17,370 nt of DNA. Origin: Larix sibirica (Eukaryota; Streptophyta; Pinopsida; Pinales; Pinaceae). The stretch is taken from NCBI GenBank assembly GCA_004151065.3, contig NWUY0300089147.1, positions 1 through 17,370 on the forward strand. The letters run 5' to 3'. Position numbers and translations under genes: made by a program. Shown piece by piece: positions 9,614 through 17,250 of this stretch. The notes under the pieces are model-generated. The model did not search any database. It had not been told where the DNA came from and saw only the letters and a list, made by a program, of their open reading frames with translations. Position 1 is the first letter of the stretch. Each line of letters begins with the position of its first letter.

Positions 9614-10440
9614 CTAGTCATTATCTTTGATTGGAATGACTGGCACCTCAGATTCCTTGATAGGGGGTTGCTTTTGATGGGAAACATGTTGCATCTTGAA
9701 GGCCATTCGTGTTGTCTTCTTAGCCATGATATTCAACTTTGTATCTAGGTTTGTGAGAGCCCTTATTAATAAATTGAATATGTTGTTGAGATAGTATAGC
9801 CTGTCATTGAGGGTTTGAAGTTGAGTTTGAACACCCTTTGCTTTTCTGTCCTGCTCTGTCTAATTGTTCATTAGGACCTTACCTAACAGAGTTTTGGTTT
9901 GCTAATATAATAGAATAGTTTTTGCATGCTTAGTCTCCCTAGTTCGAGAGGTGCTAGCATCCTGAACTCAATTTTGTAGATCTTATTGCTCTGCTTCAGC
10001 AAGGAGATAATCCTTCTCTCTATTGACCTGGGCTTTTGCATGTTGCAATTTTCCCTTAATGATTTTAGGATTGCGGAGGTGGTAGGTTGCCTCTACCTCC
10101 TTAATCTCACGTTTCACCATCGGCACATGATCATAACTACAATTATGTCTAATGGGATTCCCCCTCGACCTTCTATTGCATAACATATTTATAGGTAGAA
10201 GAACTAAATTGTAACCTGAAAAGTGAATGGGGGTATACCAATGTTGAAGAGTGCGACCTATGTCCTCTTCTTCTAAGTTGGACGCGATGACCATGCATTG
10301 TTTGGTTCCCTGTTGTTTGCTACACTATTTTATGCGGGCTGAGGAGTGGCCAAGACTTCAATTTCCCCTGATTTCTTCTCTGTCTTTCCTTCCCAAGAAT
10401 CGCATGCTACAGTCCATCTACTCGCTATATGGCCACCATC
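9614..10440 (-). pseudogene. decayed coiled-coil protein
   Basis: One minus-strand frame runs from about 10440 to a TAG at 9616-9614. Four internal stops interrupt it: TAA at 9985-9983, TGA at 9970-9968, TAG at 9904-9902 and TAG at 9862-9860. Reading through, it gives a long stretch rich in Gln, Lys, Glu and Leu with coiled-coil spacing (EVEATYHLRNPKIIKG, then NREKDYLLAEAEQ, QTQLQTLNDRLYYLNN), then a basic and Pro-rich tail (HQKQPPIKESEVPVIP). Each stop could have come from a CAA, CAG or CGA codon by C-to-T change. No known family is recognised. It precedes the RNase H relic on the same strand and could be part of the same element. Confidence 0.45.
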
Positions 10441-10884
10441 CTAGGTTTTCCTACTGTTCTCAGAGCATAAAAGAATAAGAGCTCTTCGACTTGGAGGTTT
10501 GTTTTTCCAAAGTGTCGCCAAGAGAAGTTTGTCAATCTTTTGAAACCCCCTGTTCCTTCCATTGTTTAGAACATAATCATCATCTACCATAATGATTAAC
10601 CATAGCATGTTCTCCTCATCATTTCCACCTCCATCGAAGTGATTGCACATCCTGGTTATGGTAGGTTCGTCTTGCATGAGCTTCCATGTCTTTGCAACTA
10701 TCACCTTAAACATCACATCATGCAAGCGGGTGAGAGGAGTGGGTGTCCTCCTCACATGACGGGGATTGCTATTCCGTTGCATGGGAGAGGCAAGTGGCAA
10801 CCCAAGATTTGGCCATTTACCTTGGCTTGTGGCTACCCTCCATTTCTCTTATGTGCACCCAACTCAGGAGCAACCCTTAGGTGA
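10330..10884 (-). pseudogene. hypothetical decayed reading frame 5' of the coiled coil
   Basis: The minus strand here is open in a different frame from the coiled coil. It reads EKWRVATSQGKWPNLG at the start, LHDVMFKVIVAKTWKLMQ in the middle, VDDDYVLNNGRNRGFQKID later, and after a TAG continues with DGGHIASRWTVACDSWEG. There is no ATG at the head of the open stretch. Both this frame and the coiled-coil frame look coding between 10440 and 10330, so the shift lies there. The base composition drops sharply to AT-rich at about 10884, marking an edge. No family is recognised; an opposite-strand frame over 10639-10884 is also open, so the strand is not certain. Confidence 0.35.
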
Positions 10885-11686
10885 ATTTTAAATTTAATGT
10901 TTTGAGTAATTTTTTTACTTATTAGTAAACTTTTTAAAAGTTATAAACCATATTATTAAAAGAGTACATATTTTATTTTTAAAATTAATATTTTCTAAAA
11001 AAATTATAATTTTGATTTGTCAAAATTAAATTATATTTTTAAGATATCAAAAAGCATAATCTCACCAAACCAAATCAAATTATATTATAAATATAAATAA
11101 ATAAATAAATAACAATATGTATCATTGACCTATTTCCATTTGCCTATAATTACACGTAACTGTTACAAATATACAACATATATTATTTCCAAATAATACA
11201 ATATATATTATTTCAAAAACCTCATCGTATCCCTCTCAAACACTTCGTGTCATTAAAAAATCAAATTTATAAAAGAAAAGGATTACTTCAAAGTGAGTAT
11301 GGTGAAAAAAGAAAATAATATTCTTAGTCTAATATTTAGATATTAAAAAGCATTATAATCTAAATGTTTTATAAATTTAATTTATTTTTTGGTTTTTGAA
11401 ATAATGAAAAAGGAAATTCACAGTTTTTTCTATAATTTTAATGATAACCATTTTGAATTAATAGAATTGTAAATATCAATTATTAAAATTGTAAGATAAA
11501 GTTGCAACGAAAGAAGGTATTCAAATATGTTGAATTCATTTTTTATTAAATTAACAATTTTAATAAACCAAAAATTATAATGACGACAAAAAATTTAACA
11601 CCAAATTTTGATGATGACAAATTAAAATAAATCAAAATTATAAAATATATTAACCTTAATCTTAACATACTAAAATGTAAGATATT
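10885..11686. other. AT-rich, gene-free stretch
   Basis: Long A- and T-rich sequence with no reading frame of note. It contains a short TAAA microsatellite (about 11093-11113). Confidence 0.6.
11093..11113 (+). repeat. TAAA microsatellite
   Basis: About five copies of the tetranucleotide TAAA in a row. Simple sequence. Confidence 0.8.
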
Positions 11687-11918
11687 GATTATGAATACTT
11701 TTGCTCATGGGGGGTAGCTCAAGTGGTAAAGATGAGAAGTTGTAATTAGCTGTAAATGGAAGGTCAGGTGTTCGAATCCCCGCAATCTTACCCGTGCGCC
11801 ATGGTTCAAGTCTTGTAGATGCAACTAGGGGTGTTGTGGTAGCGAGATTGGATCCTTGGACCTTGTGTCACGCGAGTACCAACCCAACTCCAGTTGTCCT
11901 AGTAAAAAAAATAATTAA
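11687..11918 (+). mobile_element. tRNA-derived SINE
   Basis: A tRNA-like head starts at about 11709. It carries an RNA polymerase III A box, TAGCTCAAGTGG (11715-11726), and a B box, TGTTCGAATCC (11769-11779, one mismatch to GGTTCGANNCC), about 42 bases apart as in tRNA genes. A roughly 110-base non-tRNA body follows, ending in an A-rich tail (11903-11918). AAAATGTAAGATAT upstream (11672-11685) recurs as AAAATGCAAGATAT downstream (11919-11932), a possible target-site duplication. If that is right, the head extends to 11687. The anticodon region has no tRNA fold I can defend, so it is not a tRNA gene. Such elements are moved by a LINE's enzymes. Confidence 0.75.
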
Positions 11919-12244
11919 AAAATGCAAGATATAAAATTTAAGAGAAACAATTTGCACTCAAACACTTACGACCCTTTTCCATATAATAGAGCCTTCTCTC
12001 TTATGGGTAGGTATGTCAATTTTATATCTCAGAATACTTAACAATACCCCATTGAGGGACATAAGTTAGTGGACGTTGGAAGACTTTTCGTGCATTTGGA
12101 AATCGTTGAAATAAATTAAGTTAAACTCAATTGGAAGGGGGAGTTTAAATTGAAATGAAAAAAAACAATGTCTCTCCTTGTGATGTGTTCTTGCTTTTTT
12201 AATTTTTTTTTTGGTTTATGTGATGTATTCAAAATGAATAAAAC
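11919..12244. other. AT-rich stretch between the two SINE-like pieces
   Basis: No gene is visible. It contains a T-run near 12195-12212. Confidence 0.5.
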
Positions 12245-12288
12245 AAGGGTTGCGAGCACCAAAGTCCCAGTACCTTTGAAAAAAAATT
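12245..12288 (+). mobile_element. short SINE-like 3' tail
   Basis: The sequence GCGAGCACCAAAGTCCCAGT followed by a few bases and an A-run resembles the last 45 bases of the SINE at 11687-11918, which read GCGAGTACCAACCC, then CCAGT, then an A-run. It would be a strongly 5'-truncated relative. It abuts the end of the expansin pseudogene's last frame. Confidence 0.35.
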
Positions 12289-12608
12289 AGAGTAATAACT
12301 TTAAACAAAAAATATGTTTTACGAAAAATGAATGCCATCGTACATTGTCATTGTCATTATACATTGTCATCGTTCTTCGACTGCTTATGTTTACTTTGAA
12401 TTACAAACTCTGACCATTCAGATACGAATTGCTTTGCCAATTTGCTCGCCAATTTCTCTACATGGATTCCCATTCGATATTTTTTGATCCTTTGATCCAC
12501 ATTACCTTCACATCTCCTCTTCCCCCAACATTGCTTATCAGAGCCAACTTGAAGCAATCACATATATTTATTGTGAATCGTATTCCTCCTTTCTTCTTGC
12601 ACAGAACC

Positions 12609-12738
12609 CTGCACCAATTCCATTGAGACCACCCAATTCAATATATATGACATATCTAATTCAATAACACACTATGTAAATTTCAAAATTGAAATTTTGC
12701 GCATTTGGAGTAATTATAGTAACTAATGAATTATATAC
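12609..12738 (-). other. expansin intron 2
   Basis: The donor is AAGGTATA and the acceptor GGTGCAG. The 130-bp intron lies in phase 2 within the second Arg of YRR, before VLC, the usual place of the second alpha-expansin intron. Confidence 0.75.
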
Positions 12739-12967
12739 CTTCTATAATGAACAAGCACAATGTCGGCCTTGTATTGAGCAATCTGCAAGAAGGCAGGATG
12801 TGACATGTCGAAATGCTTGAGGGGTAAATTGCACCACCCTCCATGGTCATTGGGCAGGGCGTTATTCGGTGGACACAAATTGGTGGCGGTGATAATAATC
12901 AATCTGTTTCTTGGAAGACACCATTGAGGAACTTTGGCAGCATCACACTTAATCTGAAAGCATGCTC

Positions 12968-12993
12968 CACAAATTTGTTCCACAAATTTGTTC
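12968..12993 (+). repeat. exact 13-bp tandem duplication in expansin exon 2
   Basis: CACAAATTTGTTC occurs twice without a gap (12968-12980 and 12981-12993). With one copy, the frame before it ([10 protein letters not shown]...) would lead straight into CGACFQIKC; with two, it shifts by one base. Confidence 0.95.
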
Positions 12994-13076
12994 ATAGTTA
13001 AACAAAGAAGTGCTAAGGACAACAGTGTTGGTGCCATATCCAATGCTATACAAATTCTCATAACCACAAGCACCCG

Positions 13077-13221
13077 CTGCAGCACAAACACATGACCATG
13101 ATCAACTTCTAGTTAATCAAAACCATCATTCAATGATAACGATTATAAGAAATAACATATATGAGACGATATAATAGATATGGATAATGAAAATGAATTT
13201 ATAATGCAATGTTTCACTCAC
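13077..13221 (-). other. expansin intron 1
   Basis: The donor is GGTGAGTG and the acceptor TGCTGCAG. The intron is 145 bp, lies in phase 1 after the Met codon that follows GGSNASQA, and matches the conserved first intron place of alpha-expansin genes. Confidence 0.8.
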
Positions 13222-13360
13222 CCATTGCTTGAGATGCATTGCTTCCACCATAAAAGGTAGCATGAAGAGCAGTCCATCCTGCTACATTAACAGTTAATGC
13301 ATGCAACAAGATAAGTAGAATTAATGGTATTGCACCCAATATCCTCCATGTCATTGCCAT

Positions 13361-13570
13361 TGAATTACAATATTCTTCAATGAATCAAATGAGTGCTCCT
13401 TGATGTTTGTTGGTGTTTGAGTAATTTGGCATAAGCTCAACAAAATTTACAAGCTTTTCATGAAAACCATGTATGGGTAGCTTCGGGTGTAAATAGCGAT
13501 CCTTACAATATATCTACATAGAGTAGTTTTTTTAGTTTCCCAATAATATATTAACAATTTTAGTAATTAA
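13361..13570 (-). promoter_or_regulatory. remaining upstream region of the expansin pseudogene
   Basis: About 210 bp separate the expansin ATG from the edge of a retroelement fragment. AT-rich TATA-like sequence is present on the minus strand (GATATATTG near 13510), but it is too weak to name a core promoter with confidence. Confidence 0.25.
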
Positions 13571-13573
13571 TTA

Positions 13574-13820
13574 GTGGTGCTTGGAGACTCGATGTTAGTC
13601 ATAAGAGAAGCAAGAAATTTGATCAAGAATCGTAAGAACCCTGTCACGAAGATTCATCGTCTCTTCAAGTGTATAGTCACCGAATACAAAGTCATCAATT
13701 TCCTTCATTTGTTGTGATCCAACAATTCAATGGCGGATGGTATGGAAAATACAGGGGTAGGTCTCGACTATGGAACAATAGTTTGCAACCAGAATACGCA
13801 TGAGAAGTCTTGGGTCCCAT
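13574..13820 (+). pseudogene. RNase H relic of a retroelement (fragment B)
   Basis: The frame opens abruptly with VVLGDSMLVIREARNLI, the GDS strand and following helix of an RNase H. It goes on with IHRLFKCIVTEYKVINFLHLL, then a TGA, and SNNSMADGMENTGVGLDYG. The last part fits H-x-x-R-x-x-N-x-x-A-D if the TGA stands for an Arg codon. Both visible catalytic Asp residues (GDS and AD) are kept, unlike fragment A. The N-terminal strands with the first Asp and Glu are missing, since AT-rich DNA with a stop precedes position 13571. This fits 5' truncation on insertion. A TAG follows after SWVP (about 13818), where the reading passes to another frame. Confidence 0.65.
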
Positions 13821-14753
13821 AGCATCGCCCACTTTGTTATGATGATCATAAAACATTTGGTTCCTACCCTTATGAAGGATCCACCCCCCTTGAATAGGAA
13901 TGGCTTCATACCCCCAAACTTAAGTTCTACCCACATGGACTATGACGAGCCTAATTATGGAGGCTTGAGCCTGATCTACGCCTCAGACTAGGAGCTTCTC
14001 GCACGCTGGAGTCACATGGCCAGCACACAGAGAATTAATGGTTGGGGAAACCAAGATGTAATAGGATTAAATGCCAGTAGCCGCCTCATGAACCTTCATT
14101 CTTCAAATTTGATCATCCTGAAGCTGAGAAGCAGCACTGCAGCGCATCAGAGAGCAAGGATGAGTGATTTTTCCCCTATTTTGGGTCCCTCCCTGGAACA
14201 TTGTTTGTGTTGCAGACATATGATTACACGCTCAAGGAGAGTCGAGAGCATGGACTCCAAGAAGACGGGCCATGCGTATGTAGAGGGTCAGACTTCAGGC
14301 CCAGGTGGCTCGGGTAATTTTGACTTCCAGCATCTCAATTCTGTTAAGAAAGAAGGTGGTTGCACATGCCTCATGCAGGAGTCTGTCAACATTCCGGAGG
14401 ATGCTGAGAAATCCATGAGGGACATGGAGACTTAAATTCGCCTAATTCGGGGAGAAAATTATGAACTCAAGAGAGCGATGTCCCATATGTATACCCTTGT
14501 GTAGGTGAGAAACTTTGAGTTGCGTAACAAAAGCACCAAGATTGATGAGAAGGTTGAAAGTTTAACTGAAGTTATGGAGAAGGGTTGCCCCTGTTCTGCA
14601 ATTCTGGACACCAAAATCACTTATGTTCACCGCTGCGTTAGACTTGTTGAAGCAAAAATTGACAATTTGCGGGCGAATATCAGGAAGCTCACTTAGGATT
14701 TGCTTAAAGGTTCAGGAGGTTCGGATGGTGGAAATGCAGGAATTCAGGGTTAA
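13740..14753 (+). pseudogene. decayed coiled-coil ORF next to RNase H
   Basis: A single plus-strand frame stays coding-like for about 1 kb and ends at TAA 14751-14753. It is cut by TAG at 13758, 13779 and 13989, TAA at 14433, and TAG at 14502 and 14694. Its parts are a Pro/Asn region (PPLNRNGFIPPNLSSTHMDY), a basic patch (ITRSRRVESMDSKK), a Gly/Ser hinge (GQTSGPGGSGNFDF), a coiled coil (KSMRDMET through VESLTEVMEKG to LVEAKIDNLRANIRKL) and a Gly-rich end (GSGGSDGGNAG). The start overlaps the RNase H relic in a different frame, so a frameshift or a second ORF is possible. No family is recognised. All stops could derive from Gln codons. Methionine codons at 13800 and 14016 are in frame, but no start is convincing. 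Confidence 0.5.
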
Positions 14754-15444
14754 TGCTTTTCGACACAATTTTGGGTACTTCAAATAATACGACATAACCA
14801 TATTTTAGCAGTAATTTTGATTTGACAGCTTGTGGTTGAAACTCACGAAGTCTCCAAGTTATTGGTCCTTAAAAAATTTCAAATGTTTTGCTTCTGTTCC
14901 TATTTATTAAGAAAGTATGTTAGGAGATACAGTCTTTACAATATAGGATTTTACATTGTAAGGTGCAGGCCTAGAAAAGATAAAATTGGAGTAATGGGTG
15001 CTCTTCTCTTTTTGGAATAACTTTCTATTGGAACTATGTGTTTTTTCTCTCTTTTATATATAAAAGCCTCATTCGTTTTTGTTAAAAAACCCAATTTTAG
15101 TAATTAATGATATTTTTCTTTTTTGAGGGGGAGAGAATTTCTCTATCCATTGGACTCTCAACCATATTTTTTTGTTTCCAAAACATTCACTAATCATTTT
15201 AGAATGATGCATAATTTTTTTTTTTAAAAGTTCAAGATCTAAAAGAAGTTTCCATATATGACTTTTTAGGAAACTTTTTTTTCAATTTATTTAATCTTCA
15301 TTTTCATGGTATGGGATCAATCACGTTTGGAAAAAATTCCAATAGAAATTAAATAAAATAAAAAACTAAAACATTAGTTGCACTTCAGGCATTTTGAAAT
15401 ATTACATGTACTTGCATATAATGAAAAAAAAGAAGCGAAAACAA
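14754..15444. other. AT-rich non-coding stretch, perhaps element 3' end
   Basis: This follows the stop of the coiled-coil ORF and could be its 3' untranslated region. T-runs and the TATATATAAAAG-like stretch near 15056-15066 are present. No gene is visible, and no clear poly(A) end marks the element's border. Confidence 0.4.
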
Positions 15445-15469
15445 TAGTCTCTGCCTACGGCAGGGACTA
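15445..15469. repeat. hairpin, 11-bp arms, 3-base loop
   Basis: TAGTCTCTGCC and GGCAGGGACTA pair over 11 positions with one T/G mismatch and a TAC loop. It is much more GC-rich than its surroundings. Similar TGCC-x-GGCA hairpin motifs occur in the ends of plant CACTA transposons, but no matching terminal repeats are seen here. Confidence 0.65.
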
Positions 15470-16119
15470 AAAAGTGTTTGTTTAATTAGATGATTCATCA
15501 CATGTTAGTGCTAGAGTGAGTTAATAGGTGGATAAACTCAACTTTTTAAGATAAGGCGTTATTTTTAGTGAGCTAAAGTTCCATCCTAATTCATTATTTT
15601 ATTTTTTCTAAATTTCTACAATATGGTCATAGTTAAAATGGGAAAAAACCTCTTTGATATAAAGTTCCATGGTCAAAGTTTCTATCAATCAAGTGGAACT
15701 AACTTTTGACAAAATTGCTATCAAATTTTTGGAAGAATTTCCATCGAAAAGGAGGTGAGTTTCTCCACTTATTAACTTACTCATTTTTTATATCAAGAAA
15801 GAGGATTTTGCACTAGTTCAAACATTTCCAATATGTCATTCATGGAGTATCTTACCTTATTATTCACATATTCAGAAGCTTGTACCCAATAACAAACAAG
15901 CCGCATAAAGGAGGATAAGGGAAAAAACATTTTTCCACCATCAGTAGGTTGAACCTCCCCTTGGATAACCTATTAGTAGGCCTTCAGACGGTTGTGTGTT
16001 GCCCTAGAGAATTCGAGGCTTCGTCATTGGGTACTTATAGAGTAAGATAATCCTATAGCAAACAAATGCTCTTCTAACCATAAATTTGACAAGAATGTGG
16101 CAAAAAATTAAGGGATGGG
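15470..16119. other. non-coding stretch before RNase H fragment C
   Basis: No clear frame is seen. The last 200 bases are less AT-rich and might be unrecognisable pol sequence of the element that carries the RNase H relic. Confidence 0.35.
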
Positions 16120-16529
16120 TAGAATTCTACCATGATCCAAGGCCCATGCATGGTAAAATAATGCCCTTATTGGTTTTGCCCAATTATGAATCGATCTAAA
16201 TAATCTAAAATTCTATTAGAGTTTTATGCGCTTTTTATGGGCTTAAAATTGGTCAATGAACATAAGATATCGAATATTATCATAATAGGGACTCCCCATG
16301 AGCAATTAAACAATGTCGGAGCCAGTTACGTAGAAAATACCTAGCATTCTTCATAATATATGATCAAGTTTTTTGGAGTCCAGACAAGCTAGGGGAGGTT
16401 CGGATCTATCATGTAAAATGGGAGAATAACTCTCAGGGTGACTATTATGCCAATGTGGTGGCGACGAAGCTAGACAAGGGTGTTCTGTTGAAAAATGGGA
16501 GCCACATTGGACAACGATGGATCCTTTAG
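16120..16529 (+). pseudogene. RNase H relic of a retroelement (fragment C)
   Basis: One frame from 16210 reads LLEFYALFMGLKLVNEHKI and SNIIIIGTP. Near 16320 the reading moves to another frame, which reads KYLAFFIIYDQVFW, then LGEVRIYHVKWENNSQGDYY and ANVVATKLDKGVLLKNG, to a TAG at 16527-16529. These match the retroelement RNase H order: A-E-[YF]-x-A-L-x-x-G-L-K, I-x-G-D-S, H-V-x-R-x-x-N-x-x-A-D-x-x-A-N, followed by the L-x-x-G-x-L-x-x-x-G tail. The Asp of GDS is Thr here, the Arg of HVKR is Trp, while the first Glu and the last Asp remain. The tail form resembles Ty3/gypsy-like RNase H more than fragments A and B. Sequence from 16120 may be the eroded N-terminal part. Confidence 0.65.
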
Positions 16530-16554
16530 GTTTATATATTAGCTACATAAATAT

Positions 16555-16680
16555 GGTGATTCAACCACATTTCAAATCCATGAATTGCAAAAGTAGTGGA
16601 GAACATGCGAACACCATAGGAGGTTCATGGTGCTAGCGACCATGTACTTATGCTTGGGCAGATTTATTACAAGCTACGAG
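16555..16680 (+). pseudogene. coding-like remnant after RNase H fragment C
   Basis: A plus-strand frame reads STTFQIHELQK, a TAG, then WRTCEHHRRFMVLATMYLCL and ends at a TAA near 16685. It has the look of eroded protein sequence continuing from the RNase H relic but no family is recognised. Confidence 0.25.
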
Positions 16681-16685
16681 AGTTA

Positions 16686-17150
16686 AGGACCTCACTTGTG
16701 CCCTCAACCTCTCAACCTTTCTTTCCTTGGTCCACGCTTCGACTCTTATGGTGGTGGTTTTTGCTTCTCGCCATGTAGGTGAGACATTTCAGGGTCAGGG
16801 CTGGATTGCAGCATAAGGTTCAATCGTTTCTGGTTCGGGTGTGCTCACAGGGTCTTGCATTTCAACTCGACTCGTTTGCAAGGGGTCTGAGCAGTTGATT
16901 AAAGGTGTTTATTTTTATTAATCTCGGTTTTGTTTTTCTTCTTTGTGGCCATGTTTTTGAATGAATTTAGTCATGTATTATGTTCATTACTTGTCTATGT
17001 TAGAATATATAGAAGCAAAATACATTATAGTTTTTGTAAGGAAATAGGAATGGGTTGGACCATTTTTTTTTCAAAACTAAATACATTACTTTTTTGAAAC
17101 GAAAATGTGAAACAATTTTAAAATTTATCATCACTTTTTATGAGTCGAGG
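16686..17150. other. non-coding stretch, nothing recognised
   Basis: A moderately GC part (to about 16900) is followed by T-rich sequence. No supported gene or element boundary is visible. Confidence 0.4.
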
Positions 17151-17250
17151 ATTCACATTCAATTTGAAAATTTATCTTTAATACCTAAATGTTCAACTTC
17201 AGTTGGAAAACTGATCTCAAATGCCTAAATAATTGATATTTAAAACTTTT
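17151..17250 (+). repeat. degenerate 40-bp repeat and ATTCA motif
   Basis: TTCAATTTGAAAA...ACCTAAAT at 17158 is followed 40 bases later by a diverged copy, TTCAGTTGGAAAA...GCCTAAAT. The motif ATTCACATTCAATTTGAA that begins the block also occurs at 6945-6962 and, with one change, at 17323-17340. Confidence 0.45.

Larger units (their letters stand above)
12287..13360 (-). pseudogene. alpha-expansin pseudogene, three exons
   Basis: Alpha-expansins are secreted proteins that loosen plant cell walls. Exon 1 (13360-13222) codes a signal peptide (residues 1 to about 27, LILLILLH core) and HATFYGGSNAS. Intron 1 (13221-13077) has GT-AG ends and sits at the usual family position. Exon 2 (13076-12739) holds [35 protein letters not shown] and HFD. 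Intron 2 (12738-12609) follows YRR and rejoins at VLC, where the family has V-P-C. Exon 3 (12608 on) has KKKGGIRFTIN, SNVGGRGD and NWQSNSYLNGQSL. A 13-bp tandem duplication in exon 2 shifts the frame, and exon 3 has TAG (12460-12458) and TAA (12403-12401). Joined length would be near the usual 250-260 residues. Introns rule out a processed copy. The 3' end is uncertain. Confidence 0.9.

Noticed and set aside
10639-10884. 81-codon plus-strand frame
   Set aside because: It has no ATG start (begins with GTG) and is opposite a longer minus-strand reading region; kept only as a doubt about strand.
11709-11790. A functional tRNA gene
   Set aside because: A and B boxes are present, but no complete cloverleaf can be drawn and a long non-tRNA body and A-tail follow; a SINE explains it better.
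12357-12557. 66-codon minus-strand frame as a separate gene
   Set aside because: It is an off-frame reading of expansin exon 3; the frame with KKKGGIRFTIN and NWQSNSYLNGQ is the family frame.
12429-12626. 65-codon plus-strand frame
   Set aside because: It is antisense to expansin exon 3.
13727-13936. 69-codon minus-strand frame
   Set aside because: It is antisense to the RNase H and coiled-coil frames.
15558-15815. CACTA transposon ends (TTTTTAGTG near 15558, GCACTAG near 15810)
   Set aside because: The two motifs face the wrong way to enclose an element and no longer terminal inverted repeat is visible.
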